A stretch of DNA of 64,000 bases. Source: Tessaracoccus aquimaris. GTDB lineage: Bacteria > Actinomycetota > Actinomycetes > Propionibacteriales > Propionibacteriaceae. Positions 16,953 to 26,569 of the stretch are shown here, one piece after another. Below the pieces are notes generated by a model. It was not told where the DNA came from. It saw only the letters and a list, made by a program, of their open reading frames with translations, and made no database searches. The stretch is taken from positions 3,472,001 to 3,536,000 of the forward strand of contig NZ_CP019606.1 in the NCBI RefSeq assembly GCF_001997345.1. The letters are read 5' to 3'. A program made the position numbers and the translations under genes. Each line of letters begins with the position of its first letter. The stretch's first letter is position 1.

Positions 16953-18413
16953 TCAGAGCAGGTTGCCGAAGTACGAGTACAGGTCGAGCACGCCGAGCAG
17001 CGAGGGCACGATGCCGATGATGGCAAGCCACTCGAAGATGTCGCCCCAGCGGCCCCAGGTGGGCGAGAGCACCTTGGCGTAGGTCGACGCCGAGTAGTGC
17101 GCGAAGATGTAGGCCGCCACCAGGGAGCCTGCGAACAGCAGCGCGCTGCCAAGCAGCGACGAGGACGCCACGATCGCGCCCGCGACCGCTGCCATCGCGA
17201 CGCAGGCGATCCCGCCGAGCAGCAGGGCGAGGCGCTGCGTCAGGCCGACGAAGGCCCTGGCCCGCAGCAGGAACGCGAGGCCGACGCTCAGCACCAGCAG
17301 CGCCGACCACAGCGATCCCTGCGTCAGCGTCAGCGCCGCCGCGAGCACCGCGACGGCGGAGGTGGCGGCGAGCATCGAGCCGAGCAACCGGTCGGCGAAG
17401 AGCGCCCGGCTGACGATGTCGGACTGCACGGGTGTCTCGTCCGCGAGCATGGCCTCGGTCGTGACGGGCAGGTTCGGGAGCGCGACCCCGGCGATCCGGT
17501 AGCTCAGCGTCGGGAGGAACGACGTCAGGAAGGCCATCACGGCGAGCGTGACCGCGGCGACGTCGACGTTGTGGCCGGGCACCACGATCATCGAACTGGC
17601 CGCGATGAGCGTGAACAGCGCCGTCAGGGCGACGGCGAGCAGCGCGAGCGCGCTGACCCGGGCCGCCAGCGCACAGGCGGCGCTTGCGACAAGCACCCCG
17701 GCCGCGGACAGCACCAGTCGCACCGACAGCGGCACCGCCTCCGAGACGGGCTCCGCCGCGAACCAGCCCGCGATGCCTGCGAGCGCAGCGCTTGCCCACG
17801 CAAGGCAGGTGGCGGTCGGCTTCTCGTGCGCGGCGCGCGCCAGGGCGACCGAACCGATGGCCGAGGCGAAGCTCAGGAATGCCGTCACGGCGACCGCGAT
17901 CGCGAGCGGGAGCCGAAGCGACGGGTCCATCCGCGCCTGGGCCGCGTCGACGTGTGGCTGGGCGAGGATGATCAGCAGCGGAAGCCCGATCAGCACCGTC
18001 ATCATCAGGATCAGGCCGAGGCGACGCGAGTTCCGGGCCGCCCACGAGGGCCGCGAGTTGGTAGCCCCTGCGACCGCATCGACGACGTCGTCGAAGGCCG
18101 CGTCGGGGATCGCGTTCTCGCGTTGACGCAGGTGCAACGTCTCACCGTCGCGCAGGTTCAGCTTGTTGACGGGGGTGTACAGGTCGAACGGGTCGGAGCC
18201 GAAGCGCTGCAGCACCCAGGCGTGCACCGCGTCGGTCGGGGTGTTGGACTCGAGACCGGAGAAGCGCACGATGCTCGGCATCAGCTCGCTCAGCGTGACC
18301 GCTCCGGGGAGCGCGAGGTCGACGCGGCGGCTGCTCGAGATGATCGTGACCCGTGACAGGTCCTCTTCGGGCGCGATACTCACGCTGAGTACCCTAACCC
18401 CCGCAGCGAGCAC
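16953..18413 (-). CDS. eccD: ESX type VII secretion integral membrane protein EccD
   Basis: This is the polytopic channel-scaffold subunit of the ESX complex (486 aa). Residues 15-105 form a ubiquitin-like YukD domain (SRVTIISSSRRVDLALPGAVTLSELMP). About eleven hydrophobic helices follow, starting at LGLILMMTVLIGLPLLIIL. The N-terminus is uncertain: a GTG at 18413 and a second in-frame GTG at 18383 (VSIAPEEDL) are both possible, and neither has a convincing ribosome site. It is convergent with the eccE unit and divergent from eccC. Confidence 0.92.
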   Translation of the reverse strand: MLAAGVRVLSVSIAPEEDLSRVTIISSSRRVDLALPGAVTLSELMPSIVRFSGLESNTPTDAVHAWVLQRFGSDPFDLYTPVNKLNLRDGETLHLRQRENAIPDAAFDDVVDAVAGATNSRPSWAARNSRRLGLILMMTVLIGLPLLIILAQPHVDAAQARMDPSLRLPLAIAVAVTAFLSFASAIGSVALARAAHEKPTATCLAWASAALAGIAGWFAAEPVSEAVPLSVRLVLSAAGVLVASAACALAARVSALALLAVALTALFTLIAASSMIVVPGHNVDVAAVTLAVMAFLTSFLPTLSYRIAGVALPNLPVTTEAMLADETPVQSDIVSRALFADRLLGSMLAATSAVAVLAAALTLTQGSLWSALLVLSVGLAFLLRARAFVGLTQRLALLLGGIACVAMAAVAGAIVASSSLLGSALLFAGSLVAAYIFAHYSASTYAKVLSPTWGRWGDIFEWLAIIGIVPSLLGVLDLYSYFGNLL

Positions 18414-18494
18414 CGGCCCAGCAACAACGGGCGGAGTCGGACGGGTCGTCGGTTAAGTTAGGCCCCGAGCACAACAGCGGAGGGATACCAGCCA

Positions 18495-21400
18495 ATGGGT
18501 CTGATCACGTTCCATCGGCCGAAGAGGGTCACGCCCCCGGCGATGCCACGGGGCGACCTGCTGCTCGAGTCTCCGCCCGAGATTCCGCCCCCCGCCGCGT
18601 CGAAGCCGTTCGGAAATCTGCTCCGGATGCTGCCGATGGTCGCGGGCGGGCTCGCGATGGGCATCATGTTCGCTGGCGGCGGCCGCGGCCTGATGGGCAG
18701 CATCGTCGGCGGCCTGTATGCCGTGTCGATGATGGGCATGATGCTCTCCCAGGTCGGCAGGCAGAACGACGACCAGTCGTCGCAGCTCGACGCGAACCGT
18801 CGCGACTACTTCCGCTACCTCGCCCAGACCCGCCGCAACTTCGCCAAGACCGCCGACGAGCAGCGCGGAAGCGTCGCCTACCGGCACCCCGCGCCGGACA
18901 GCCTGTGGACCGTCGTCGGCGGCATGCGGATGTGGGAGCGGCGCACCGACGCCGAGGAGTTCGGCTCCGTGCGGCTGTCGGTCGGCCGCCAGCAGTCCGC
19001 CAAGCGGATCACCCCTCCCGAGTCGCAGCCCATCGAGGACCTGGAGCCGCTGACCACCGGTGCGCTGCGGCGCTTCATCCGCACCCACCGCGTCATCCAG
19101 TCGGTGCCGCTGGCCGTCGACCTGCGCGGCTTCCGCGCCATCTCGCTCGTCGGGGACGAGGAGGCCTGCCGCAAGGTCGCCTACGCGATGGTCGCCCAAC
19201 TGGTCACCTGGCACGCGCCGACCGACGTGTCGCTGATGGTGGCCGCAAGCAAGGCCAACCAGGCCGATTGGCAGTGGGTCAAGTGGCTGCCGCACCTGCA
19301 GCACCCCACCGAGGCCGACGGCGTCGGGCCCGTCCGGATGTTCGCCACCGGCGCAGGTGAGCTGTCTCAGCTCGGCACCTCCGCGCAGGCCGCGACCAAC
19401 CCGCCGTCGCTGACCGTCGTCGTCTCCGACGGCGTCGAGGGCGTCAACTCTCAGCAGTTCGTCACGCCCACCACCCGAGCCGTCACCATCGAGGTGACCG
19501 GCCGCAAGGAGCTCCCAAGAACCCTCGAGCCGGGCGTCGCCGTCTTCGAGGTGACCGCGGACAGCGTCGTGCTGCACCGTCGCACCAACCGGACCCCGCA
19601 CGCCAAGACGCCGTTCGGTCGCCCGGACCAGGTGCCGGTGGTGTACTGCGAGATGCTGGCGCGCGCCATGGCCCCTTACCGGATGCCCGAGCTTGCCGCC
19701 GGCGGGGACGAGGACGGGCCGGCCGAGGTCGTCTTCGAGCCGCCGAAGGATTTCCCCGCGATGCTTGGCGTCGGAGATCCGCTGACGCTCGACCCGCGCG
19801 TCGCGTGGCGGCCCCGCCCGCTGCGCCAGCACCTGCGCATCCCGTTCGGCACCGCGGAGGACGGTAGCCCCGTCGAGCTCGACATCAAGGAGTCCGCGCA
19901 GGGCGGCATGGGTCCGCACGGCATCTGCATCGGCGCCACCGGCTCCGGCAAGTCGGAGTTCCTGCGCACGCTCGTGCTCGGCCTCGCCATGACGCATTCC
20001 ACCGAGCAGCTCAACTTCATCCTCGTCGACTTCAAGGGCGGCGCCACCTTCCTCGGCCTCGAGCACCTGCCGCATGTGTCGGCGGTCATCACCAACCTTG
20101 AGGGCGAGCTGTCGCTGGTCGACAGGATGGCCGACGCCATCGGCGGCGAGCTCGACCGACGGATGGAGGTGCTGCGCGAGGCAGGCAACTTCAAGAACCG
20201 CGAGGACTACGAGAACGCCCGGCAGGCCGGCGCCGACATCCCGCCGATGCCCAGCCTGTTCATCGTCGTCGACGAGTTCTCCGAACTGCTGTCGGCGCGA
20301 CCCGAGTTCATCGACCTGTTCGTGCAGATCGGCCGCGTCGGCCGCTCGATCGCCGTCCACCAACTGCTCGCCTCGCAGCGCCTCGAGGAGAACAAGTTGC
20401 GCGGCCTGGACACGTTCCTGTCGTACCGGATCGCGCTGCGCACGTTCTCGCCTGCCGAGTCGCGCACCGTCATCGGCGTCCCCGACGCGTACGAACTGCC
20501 GACCCCTCCCGGCAACGGCTACCTGAAGTTCGACACGACCGGCATGACCAGGTTCAAGGCCGCCTACGTCTCCGGGCCGTGGCACGGGTCGGCCGCCCCC
20601 GCGGCACCCGAGGATCGCCCCATCGACGAGGTGGTCGTCGAGTCGAAGGGCTGGACCCCTCCGGTGGTCGAGTTCACCGCCGACTACGTCGTCCCGGTCG
20701 TGCCGCCCGCGCCCGAGGTCGGCGCGACCCCGGTGCAGCCGACGCGCAGCGCCGAACTCGAGCCCGTCGTCGAAGAGGACAAGGACGACGAGGAGGAGAC
20801 GCTGCTGAGCATCGCGGTCGGCCGCCTCAAGGGGCATGGATGGCCGTCGCACAAGGTGTGGCTGCCGCCGCTGGACGAGCCGCCCACCATGGACCAGTTG
20901 CTCGGCGGCCTCGCGGAGGTCGAAGGCCGAGGGCTACAGGCGGCCGACCCGGCGTTCCGCGGCGTGCTCGCGGCCCCGTTCGGCCTGATCGACCGGCCGA
21001 GGCAGCAGCGCCGCGATCCGTGGTGGATCCGCTTCGACGGATCGGGCGGCAACCTGGGCGTCGTCGGAAGCCCGCAGGCGGGCAAGTCGATGGCGCTGCG
21101 GGCGGGCATCGCGGGCATGGCGCTCACACACACCCCGCAGGAGGTCGGCTTCTACTGCCTCGACTTCGGCGGCGGCGCGCTCACGTCGATGCGCAACCTC
21201 GCGCACGTCGGCTCCGTGACCGGTCGGCTCGACGTCGACCGGGTGCGTCGCACGGTCGCCGAGATCACCTCCCTCCGGTCGAGCCGTGAGGTGCAGTTCG
21301 CCGAGCTCGGGGTCGACTCGATGACCACCTACCGGCAGGGCCGCCGCGACGGCAGCGTGCCCGCCGACCGGTTCCCGACCGACGTGTTCCTCGTCATCGA

Positions 21401-22541
21401 CGGCTGGGCGACGCTCAAGACCGAGTTCGAGTCGCTCGAGCCGCAGATCCAGGCGCTGGCCAACGGCGGCCTCGGCTTCGGCATCCACGTCTGGGTCGCC
21501 GCAGCCAAGTGGTCCGAGATCAGGGCGGCAACGAAGGACACACTCCAGTCGCGGATCGAGCTGAAGCTGGGCGACCCGTTCGACTCGGAGATCGACCGCA
21601 AGATCCAGGCGATCATCCCCGTCGCCCGGCCAGGCCGCGGCATCATGTCGGGCGGCATGCACACCATGATCGGCCTGCCGCGCATCGACGGCGTCGAGGA
21701 GGCCGCCGACGTCGGCGCAGGCCAGCGGGAGTTCATCGCGGCAGTCAACTCGGCGTGGAAGGGTCCGCGGGCAGCCGAGGTGCGCCTGCTTCCGGAGAAC
21801 CTGGCGTTCTCGACGCTGCCGGCGATCGGCCCCTCCGCGGACAAGCGGATCCCGTACGCCGTCGACGAACTCGAACTCGCGCCGGTCTACCTCGAGACCA
21901 TGAACGAGCCGCACTTCGTGGCGGTCGGCGGCCCCGAGTGCGGCAAATCGAACCTGCTGCGGGGCTTCCTCAAGGGCATCACCACCCGGTTCACGCCGAA
22001 GGAAGCCAAGATCATCATCGTCGACTACCGGCGCTCGCTGCTCGGGGAGGTCGAGACGGAGCACCTGATCGGCTACTACCCGTCGGCCTCCGCCGCGGGC
22101 CCGATGCTGCAGCAGACGGCGGAGGCGGTGCGCGCTCGGCTCCCTGGGCCGGACGTCACGCAGCAGCAGTTGCGCGACCGGTCCTGGTGGACGGGCTCGG
22201 AGGTCTTCGTGATCGTCGACGACTACGAACTGGTCGCGACCCCGTCGGGCAACCCGATGGCGGTGTTCTCCGACCTGATCAACCAGGCTGGCGACATCGG
22301 CCTGCACATCATCATGACGCGGGCCTTCGGCGGCGCGAGCCGCGCCATCTTCGGGGACCCGCTGATCAGCCGGATGAAGGACGCCGTCAACCCGGCGCTC
22401 GTGATGAGCGGCAACAAGGAGGAGGGCAACCTGTACGGCGACGTCAAGGGCTCGCCGATGCCTCCCGGCCGCGGCACGTTGATCACGCGCGCGTTCAAGG
22501 GCCTGATCCAGACGGCCGAACTGCCGCCCCAGGCCCACTGA
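18495..22541 (+). CDS. eccC: ESX type VII secretion ATPase EccC
   Basis: This is the FtsK/SpoIIIE-type motor of the ESX machine (1348 aa), with EccCa and EccCb in a single chain. Two membrane helices lie near residues 35-80 (LLRMLPMVAGGLAMGIMF and GLMGSIVGGLYAVSMMGMML). Three ATPase domains follow with P-loop lysines at K486 (GATGSGKS), K864 (GSPQAGKS) and K1151 (GGPECGKS). The first domain also has a clear Walker B (LFIVVDEFSEL). The second and third have more divergent P-loops, as is usual. GGAGGG at 18480 sets the start. It lies between eccD and mycP, both on the other strand. Confidence 0.95.
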   Translation: MGLITFHRPKRVTPPAMPRGDLLLESPPEIPPPAASKPFGNLLRMLPMVAGGLAMGIMFAGGGRGLMGSIVGGLYAVSMMGMMLSQVGRQNDDQSSQLDANRRDYFRYLAQTRRNFAKTADEQRGSVAYRHPAPDSLWTVVGGMRMWERRTDAEEFGSVRLSVGRQQSAKRITPPESQPIEDLEPLTTGALRRFIRTHRVIQSVPLAVDLRGFRAISLVGDEEACRKVAYAMVAQLVTWHAPTDVSLMVAASKANQADWQWVKWLPHLQHPTEADGVGPVRMFATGAGELSQLGTSAQAATNPPSLTVVVSDGVEGVNSQQFVTPTTRAVTIEVTGRKELPRTLEPGVAVFEVTADSVVLHRRTNRTPHAKTPFGRPDQVPVVYCEMLARAMAPYRMPELAAGGDEDGPAEVVFEPPKDFPAMLGVGDPLTLDPRVAWRPRPLRQHLRIPFGTAEDGSPVELDIKESAQGGMGPHGICIGATGSGKSEFLRTLVLGLAMTHSTEQLNFILVDFKGGATFLGLEHLPHVSAVITNLEGELSLVDRMADAIGGELDRRMEVLREAGNFKNREDYENARQAGADIPPMPSLFIVVDEFSELLSARPEFIDLFVQIGRVGRSIAVHQLLASQRLEENKLRGLDTFLSYRIALRTFSPAESRTVIGVPDAYELPTPPGNGYLKFDTTGMTRFKAAYVSGPWHGSAAPAAPEDRPIDEVVVESKGWTPPVVEFTADYVVPVVPPAPEVGATPVQPTRSAELEPVVEEDKDDEEETLLSIAVGRLKGHGWPSHKVWLPPLDEPPTMDQLLGGLAEVEGRGLQAADPAFRGVLAAPFGLIDRPRQQRRDPWWIRFDGSGGNLGVVGSPQAGKSMALRAGIAGMALTHTPQEVGFYCLDFGGGALTSMRNLAHVGSVTGRLDVDRVRRTVAEITSLRSSREVQFAELGVDSMTTYRQGRRDGSVPADRFPTDVFLVIDGWATLKTEFESLEPQIQALANGGLGFGIHVWVAAAKWSEIRAATKDTLQSRIELKLGDPFDSEIDRKIQAIIPVARPGRGIMSGGMHTMIGLPRIDGVEEAADVGAGQREFIAAVNSAWKGPRAAEVRLLPENLAFSTLPAIGPSADKRIPYAVDELELAPVYLETMNEPHFVAVGGPECGKSNLLRGFLKGITTRFTPKEAKIIIVDYRRSLLGEVETEHLIGYYPSASAAGPMLQQTAEAVRARLPGPDVTQQQLRDRSWWTGSEVFVIVDDYELVATPSGNPMAVFSDLINQAGDIGLHIIMTRAFGGASRAIFGDPLISRMKDAVNPALVMSGNKEEGNLYGDVKGSPMPPGRGTLITRAFKGLIQTAELPPQAH

Positions 22542-22577
22542 CGCACTCGACGCGCTTGTCGGCGTCTGCGCGGTGCG

Positions 22578-23870
22578 TCAGCGGCGTCGGCGCGCGGCGG
22601 GGATCGCGACGGCCGCGACCAACCCGAGCAGCACCGCAACGACCGCGCCGATCCCGACGCCGAGGCCGACCATGGAGATCAGGGGGGTGCGCCTCGGGGT
22701 GTCGACCGGCATCCGCGGCTGCTCGCTCGGCTCGGCGCTTGCCTCAACCGCCGTTCCCGCCGTCGTGTTGGTCAGGGCTCGGAGCGGGTTGACGATGCCG
22801 AAGCCGATGAACGGATCGGGGGCACGGACGCCGGACCGGTCGGCGGTCGCGACCAGTCGCGCCTTCACCTCGGCAGGCGTGAGTTCGACTCCGTGCACGT
22901 CGCGCTCGTACTGCAGCATCAGGGCGACCACGCCCGAGACGACAGGCGCCGCGAACGAGGTGCCGGTCGCGTTCGTCACGTAGGCCTGGTCCTCGACCTT
23001 CGGGTTGCCCGTCTCGCGTGAGGGCCACAGCGCGACCAGGTTCTTGCCGGGGGCGCCGACGGTGATCACGCGGCTGATGTGGGTGGCGGGGTCGCCGGCG
23101 TCCTCCTGGTTGGAGATGCCGACGCTGATCACGCCGTCGAAGGCCGCCGGGTAGGGAAGGTCGGTCCTGCCCTGCGTCTGGTTGCCCGCCGCGGCGACCA
23201 CGACGATGCCCTTGGAGATCGCGTCCTCGATCACGGCCTCGAACTCGCCGAGCTTGGGGTCCTCGAACGTGACCATCGACAGGTTGATGATGTCGACGTC
23301 GTCCTCGATCGCCTGCCGCACCGCCGCGATGGTGTACGTCAGGTCCTCCTCGTCCTTCGGTTGGCCCTCCTCGGTCTCAGTCTGCGACGCCTTCAGCGTG
23401 CGGTAGGCGTAGACGGTGGACTCCGGGGCGATGCCTGCGAAGTTCGTGGCGCTGGCGATCGGGCCGCCGTCGGGGCGGCGTCCGGCGGCCAGGATGGAGG
23501 TGACCACGGTGCCGTGCTTGCAGTCGATGCTCGGGTCGCCGTCGGGGTTCTCCTCGGGCGGGATCATGTCGAAGCTGACGACGCGGTCCTCGCCCTGGCT
23601 GAAGTAGGTCGACCCGAGCGTTGAGACGCCCGTGTCGATCACAGCGATCTTGACGCCCTTCCCCGTCGCCATCCGCCACACGGTGTCCATGTTGAGGCGG
23701 TGCAACTGCCACGCATTGACCAGTTGGCTCGTGGGGGTCGGCTCGTAGGTGACGCAGTTCTGCTCGACCAGGTGCGGCGCGCTCTCGGCGCGGGCCGGTG
23801 CGATCCCGGCGGCGCACACGATGGCGGCGGCCGTGGCCGCCGAGGCCAGACGCATCCTCCATCGCTTCAC
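22578..23870 (-). CDS. mycP: mycosin, ESX-associated subtilisin-like protease
   Basis: This is a membrane-anchored S8 serine protease (430 aa) that acts outside the membrane and stabilises the ESX complex. The catalytic triad is D79 (AVIDTG), H119 (DCKHGT) and S305 (GTSFAAP), with the oxyanion-hole asparagine N230 (AAAGNQ). A signal peptide (KRWRMRLASAATAAAIVCAAGIAPARA) leads. A C-terminal helix (LGVGIGAVVAVLLGLVAAVAIPAA) with a basic tail anchors it. The frame is open much further upstream, but the signal peptide places the start at GTG 23870 or ATG 23855. It lies 78 bases from pheA, divergently. Confidence 0.92.
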   Translation of the reverse strand: MKRWRMRLASAATAAAIVCAAGIAPARAESAPHLVEQNCVTYEPTPTSQLVNAWQLHRLNMDTVWRMATGKGVKIAVIDTGVSTLGSTYFSQGEDRVVSFDMIPPEENPDGDPSIDCKHGTVVTSILAAGRRPDGGPIASATNFAGIAPESTVYAYRTLKASQTETEEGQPKDEEDLTYTIAAVRQAIEDDVDIINLSMVTFEDPKLGEFEAVIEDAISKGIVVVAAAGNQTQGRTDLPYPAAFDGVISVGISNQEDAGDPATHISRVITVGAPGKNLVALWPSRETGNPKVEDQAYVTNATGTSFAAPVVSGVVALMLQYERDVHGVELTPAEVKARLVATADRSGVRAPDPFIGFGIVNPLRALTNTTAGTAVEASAEPSEQPRMPVDTPRRTPLISMVGLGVGIGAVVAVLLGLVAAVAIPAARRRR

Positions 23871-23948
23871 GCCCGCCAGGGTAGTGCGCGCGCGGGCCAA
23901 GAACCTAAGACTGTTGGCCGTCGCTGGCCCTTGGGGGAGACTAGGGCC

Positions 23949-24857
23949 GTGCTCGGATACTTCGGTCCCGCTGGGACGTTCACGCATCAGGCCCTCCGCA
24001 CCGTCACGGAGGAGGAGGCCGTCGCGTTCGCGAGCGTCCGCGAGGCGCTTGACGCGGTGCGCCAGGGCGACGTCACCCGCGCCGTCGTCCCGATCGAGAA
24101 CTCCGTGGAGGGCGGGGTCTCCGCGACGCTCGACGAACTGATCGCGGGCGCGCCGCTCGCCATCCAGGGCGAGATCGTGATCCCCGTCGAGTTCGGCATC
24201 TACGCCAGGGAGGGCACCGAACTGGCCGACGTCCGCGAGGTGCTGACGCACGGGCACGCCGCCGCGCAGTGCCGGGACTGGCTCGCGACGAACCTCCCGG
24301 ACGCGGGCGTCACCGAGGCTGGCTCCACCGCGGGAGCCGCGGCCGAGGTCGCCCGCCCGGACTCGCGCTACGACGCGGCGGTCTGCGCCCGGGTCGCGGG
24401 AGAGATGTACGGACTGCGCGAGTTGGCCTACCAGATCGAGGACAACGCGGGCGCCGTCACGCGCTTCGTCGAGGTCGGACGGGCGGGCAGCGTCCCGCCG
24501 CGGACCGGCGCGGACAAGACGACGCTCGTCGCCTACATGCGCCAGGACCACGCGGGCGCGCTGCTCGAGATCCTGGAGCAGTTCGCGGTGCGGGGCGTGA
24601 ACCTCAGCCGCATCGAATCGCGCCCGACAAAGACCACGCTCGGGTCGTACTGCTTCTCGATCGACTGCGAGGGACACCTGCACGACAAGCGGGTCGCCGA
24701 GACCCTTGAAGGGCTGCACCGGGTCTGCCCGCAGGTCTTCTTCCTCGGCTCGTATCCGCGGGCGAACCAGCGTCGCCCGGACATCGCCGTCGGTTTCAGC
24801 GACGGCGAGTTCGACGCGGCCGCCGCCTGGGTCGCCAGCCTGTCGCGCCGCCCCTGA
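23949..24857 (+). CDS. pheA: prephenate dehydratase
   Basis: This is a monofunctional enzyme (302 aa) that converts prephenate to phenylpyruvate in phenylalanine synthesis. The N-terminal catalytic domain begins LGYFGPAGTFTHQAL and includes IPIENSVEGGV-like VVPIENSVEGGVSAT and the catalytic GAVTRFVEV (TRF) motif. The C-terminal ACT domain carries the Phe-sensing ESRPTK segment in NLSRIESRPTKTTLGSY, so feedback inhibition by Phe is expected. The GTG start at 23949 has GGGGGAGA upstream. Confidence 0.95.
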   Translation: MLGYFGPAGTFTHQALRTVTEEEAVAFASVREALDAVRQGDVTRAVVPIENSVEGGVSATLDELIAGAPLAIQGEIVIPVEFGIYAREGTELADVREVLTHGHAAAQCRDWLATNLPDAGVTEAGSTAGAAAEVARPDSRYDAAVCARVAGEMYGLRELAYQIEDNAGAVTRFVEVGRAGSVPPRTGADKTTLVAYMRQDHAGALLEILEQFAVRGVNLSRIESRPTKTTLGSYCFSIDCEGHLHDKRVAETLEGLHRVCPQVFFLGSYPRANQRRPDIAVGFSDGEFDAAAAWVASLSRRP

Positions 24858-24971
24858 CCGCCGATTGAGCCAGCCGCGGAGACGCAGTCGCCCGCTGCTG
24901 TGTCGAAATCCTCGTGACGTGCGCTGGGAGCCGACAGCAGTTCGGGACTGACGCTGTGGGCCTGGGAGGGT

Positions 24972-25041
24972 CGTTCGTCGAGCTTGTCGAGACGTCCGAA
25001 AGGCGTGTGGTTGCGGACCCTTCGACAGGCTCAGGGAGCGG
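24972..25041. repeat. GAGCTTGTCGA-type dispersed inverted repeat
   Basis: GAGCTTGTCGA at 24980-24990 and TCGACAGGCTC at 25022-25032 are imperfect reverse complements in the gap after pheA. The first motif also appears in the 3.5-5.4 kb array. A degenerate TTGAGCCAG...TGTCGAAATC element sits just upstream (from 24864), echoing the array palindromes. Confidence 0.7.
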
Positions 25042-25050
25042 ACGACTAGC

Positions 25051-26562
25051 TCAGGTAGCCGACCGGCGAACCAGCAACGCGGCTCCCGGGAGCACCTCGA
25101 CGGCGACCTCGGTCACGCTCCCGATGACGTCCCCGTCGATCTGGAAGGGGACCGGCCGACCGAACGACATCGCGACCCGCGTGCCCTCCAACCGTTCGAC
25201 CCTGCGCAGGCCCGGGCGACCAAGCAGCACTCCGACCATCATCGCGAACACGTCCCCCGAGCCGCGCGGCGACGCCACGAGGACGTCGAGGCGGCCGTCT
25301 GACGGGTCGGCAGCGGGCAGCAGCGCGACACCCGGATGCAGCGATCCGACGTTGCCGACCGAGACGAGCGAGACGTCGCTGGCGATCACCGACCCGTCGA
25401 CGGTGACCCGCGCGGGCGTCGGGGTCGCCCGGACGTGGCGCAGCCCCGCGGCAAGGTAGGCGAACGGCCCCGCGACGCGCTTGCCTCGCTCGGTGGTGTC
25501 GGCCACCACCGCCGCGTCGGCCCCGGCCCCGACCATCACCGCCGCGAGGCGCTCCGGGTCCGCGTCGACCGCGACCCGGAGCAGGTCGAGCGGCGACCCC
25601 TCACCGTCGAGGGCCAGTTCCATGGCGCGCCCGGCGTCGAGCGGGATGCCCAGGTTCTTGGCGAGCAGGTTGCCGCTGCCCGCGGCGACGATGCCGACCG
25701 ACGCCCGTAGCCCGAGCGTCGCGAGCACCTGGCGGATGGTGCCGTCACCGCCGAGCACCAGGACCAGGTCGGCGCCCTCCTCCGACGCGACGCGCGCCTG
25801 CGCGACGGTGTGCTCGTCGTCCTCGGTCACCAACCAGACCGGGGGAGGGCAGCCGCGCCGGGCCGCCTCCCTGGCGAGGTAGCGCTCAAGACCCACCCGC
25901 CCCCTGACGCGGTTCGGGTGCCAGATGACGCGGATCGTCCGCGGCCGCCGGGTCGGGACGGTGACCCGCCACGCGCCGGTGAGCACCGCCGCCAGCGCCG
26001 CGGAGAAGCAGGCGATCAGCGCCCCGCCCAGCACGTCGCTGACGTGGTGCACCGCCAGCACGAGTCGACCGATGCACACCGCCGCGGCCACCACCGCGGA
26101 GATCACGGCCGCGACCAGGGTCGGGCGCAGCCGTCGGGTCAACGCCCATGTCACCTGCACGACGGCGATGGCCAGCGCCGTGCCCGCCGCGGCGTGCCCT
26201 GACGGGAACGAGGCGTCCGCGTGCAGCCCGCCGAGCCACGGCGTCTCGGGCCGCATCCGGGCGACCAGAGACTTCAGCACGGTGACGATCGACACGGTCA
26301 TCGCGAGGGCAAGCAGCACCGAGCCGGCCAGGTCGCGCCAGCGGCAGCGGAAAAGCGCCACCACGATGCCGATCATGGTCAGGTAGGCCGTTACCGGTTG
26401 CAGGACGTTGGCCCACACGACGGTGAGGCGACCGGTGAGCGCGCCTGCAGTCGGCGGGGGCCACGGCCACAGCGCGTCGAGGCCGGTCGGTATCCAGAGC
26501 GCCCAAGCGACCACCGCCACCCCAAGGACGGCGACGCTCACGGCAGGGATGCTTCGCCTCAT
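25051..26562 (-). CDS. fused PAP2 phosphatase and diacylglycerol kinase-type enzyme
   Basis: This is a two-domain membrane protein of 503 aa. Residues 1 to about 210 are a PAP2 lipid phosphatase with six helices and all three motifs: KSLVARMRPE, PSGHAAAG and GRLVLAVHHVSDV. Residues 215-503 are a DAGK/YegS-like lipid kinase domain with LVLGGDGTIRQVL and AAGSGNLLAKNLGI. The domains have opposite activities (removing versus adding a phosphate on lipid), perhaps a salvage or remodelling couple for isoprenoid or glycerolipid phosphates. Substrates are unknown. The GNAT gene lies 7 bases upstream on the same strand. Confidence 0.88.
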   Translation of the reverse strand: MRRSIPAVSVAVLGVAVVAWALWIPTGLDALWPWPPPTAGALTGRLTVVWANVLQPVTAYLTMIGIVVALFRCRWRDLAGSVLLALAMTVSIVTVLKSLVARMRPETPWLGGLHADASFPSGHAAAGTALAIAVVQVTWALTRRLRPTLVAAVISAVVAAAVCIGRLVLAVHHVSDVLGGALIACFSAALAAVLTGAWRVTVPTRRPRTIRVIWHPNRVRGRVGLERYLAREAARRGCPPPVWLVTEDDEHTVAQARVASEEGADLVLVLGGDGTIRQVLATLGLRASVGIVAAGSGNLLAKNLGIPLDAGRAMELALDGEGSPLDLLRVAVDADPERLAAVMVGAGADAAVVADTTERGKRVAGPFAYLAAGLRHVRATPTPARVTVDGSVIASDVSLVSVGNVGSLHPGVALLPAADPSDGRLDVLVASPRGSGDVFAMMVGVLLGRPGLRRVERLEGTRVAMSFGRPVPFQIDGDVIGSVTEVAVEVLPGAALLVRRSAT

Positions 26563-26569
26563 CCGGGCC

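Noticed and set aside
18453..20852. A 799-codon frame antisense to eccC
   Set aside because: It lies entirely opposite a clear EccC sequence with three ATPase domains and has a residue mix (His, Arg, Gly, Asp) typical of reverse-strand shadows.
23871..24719. N-terminal extension of the mycosin frame antisense to pheA
   Set aside because: The signal peptide begins at 23870. The extension lies opposite pheA and has no homology.
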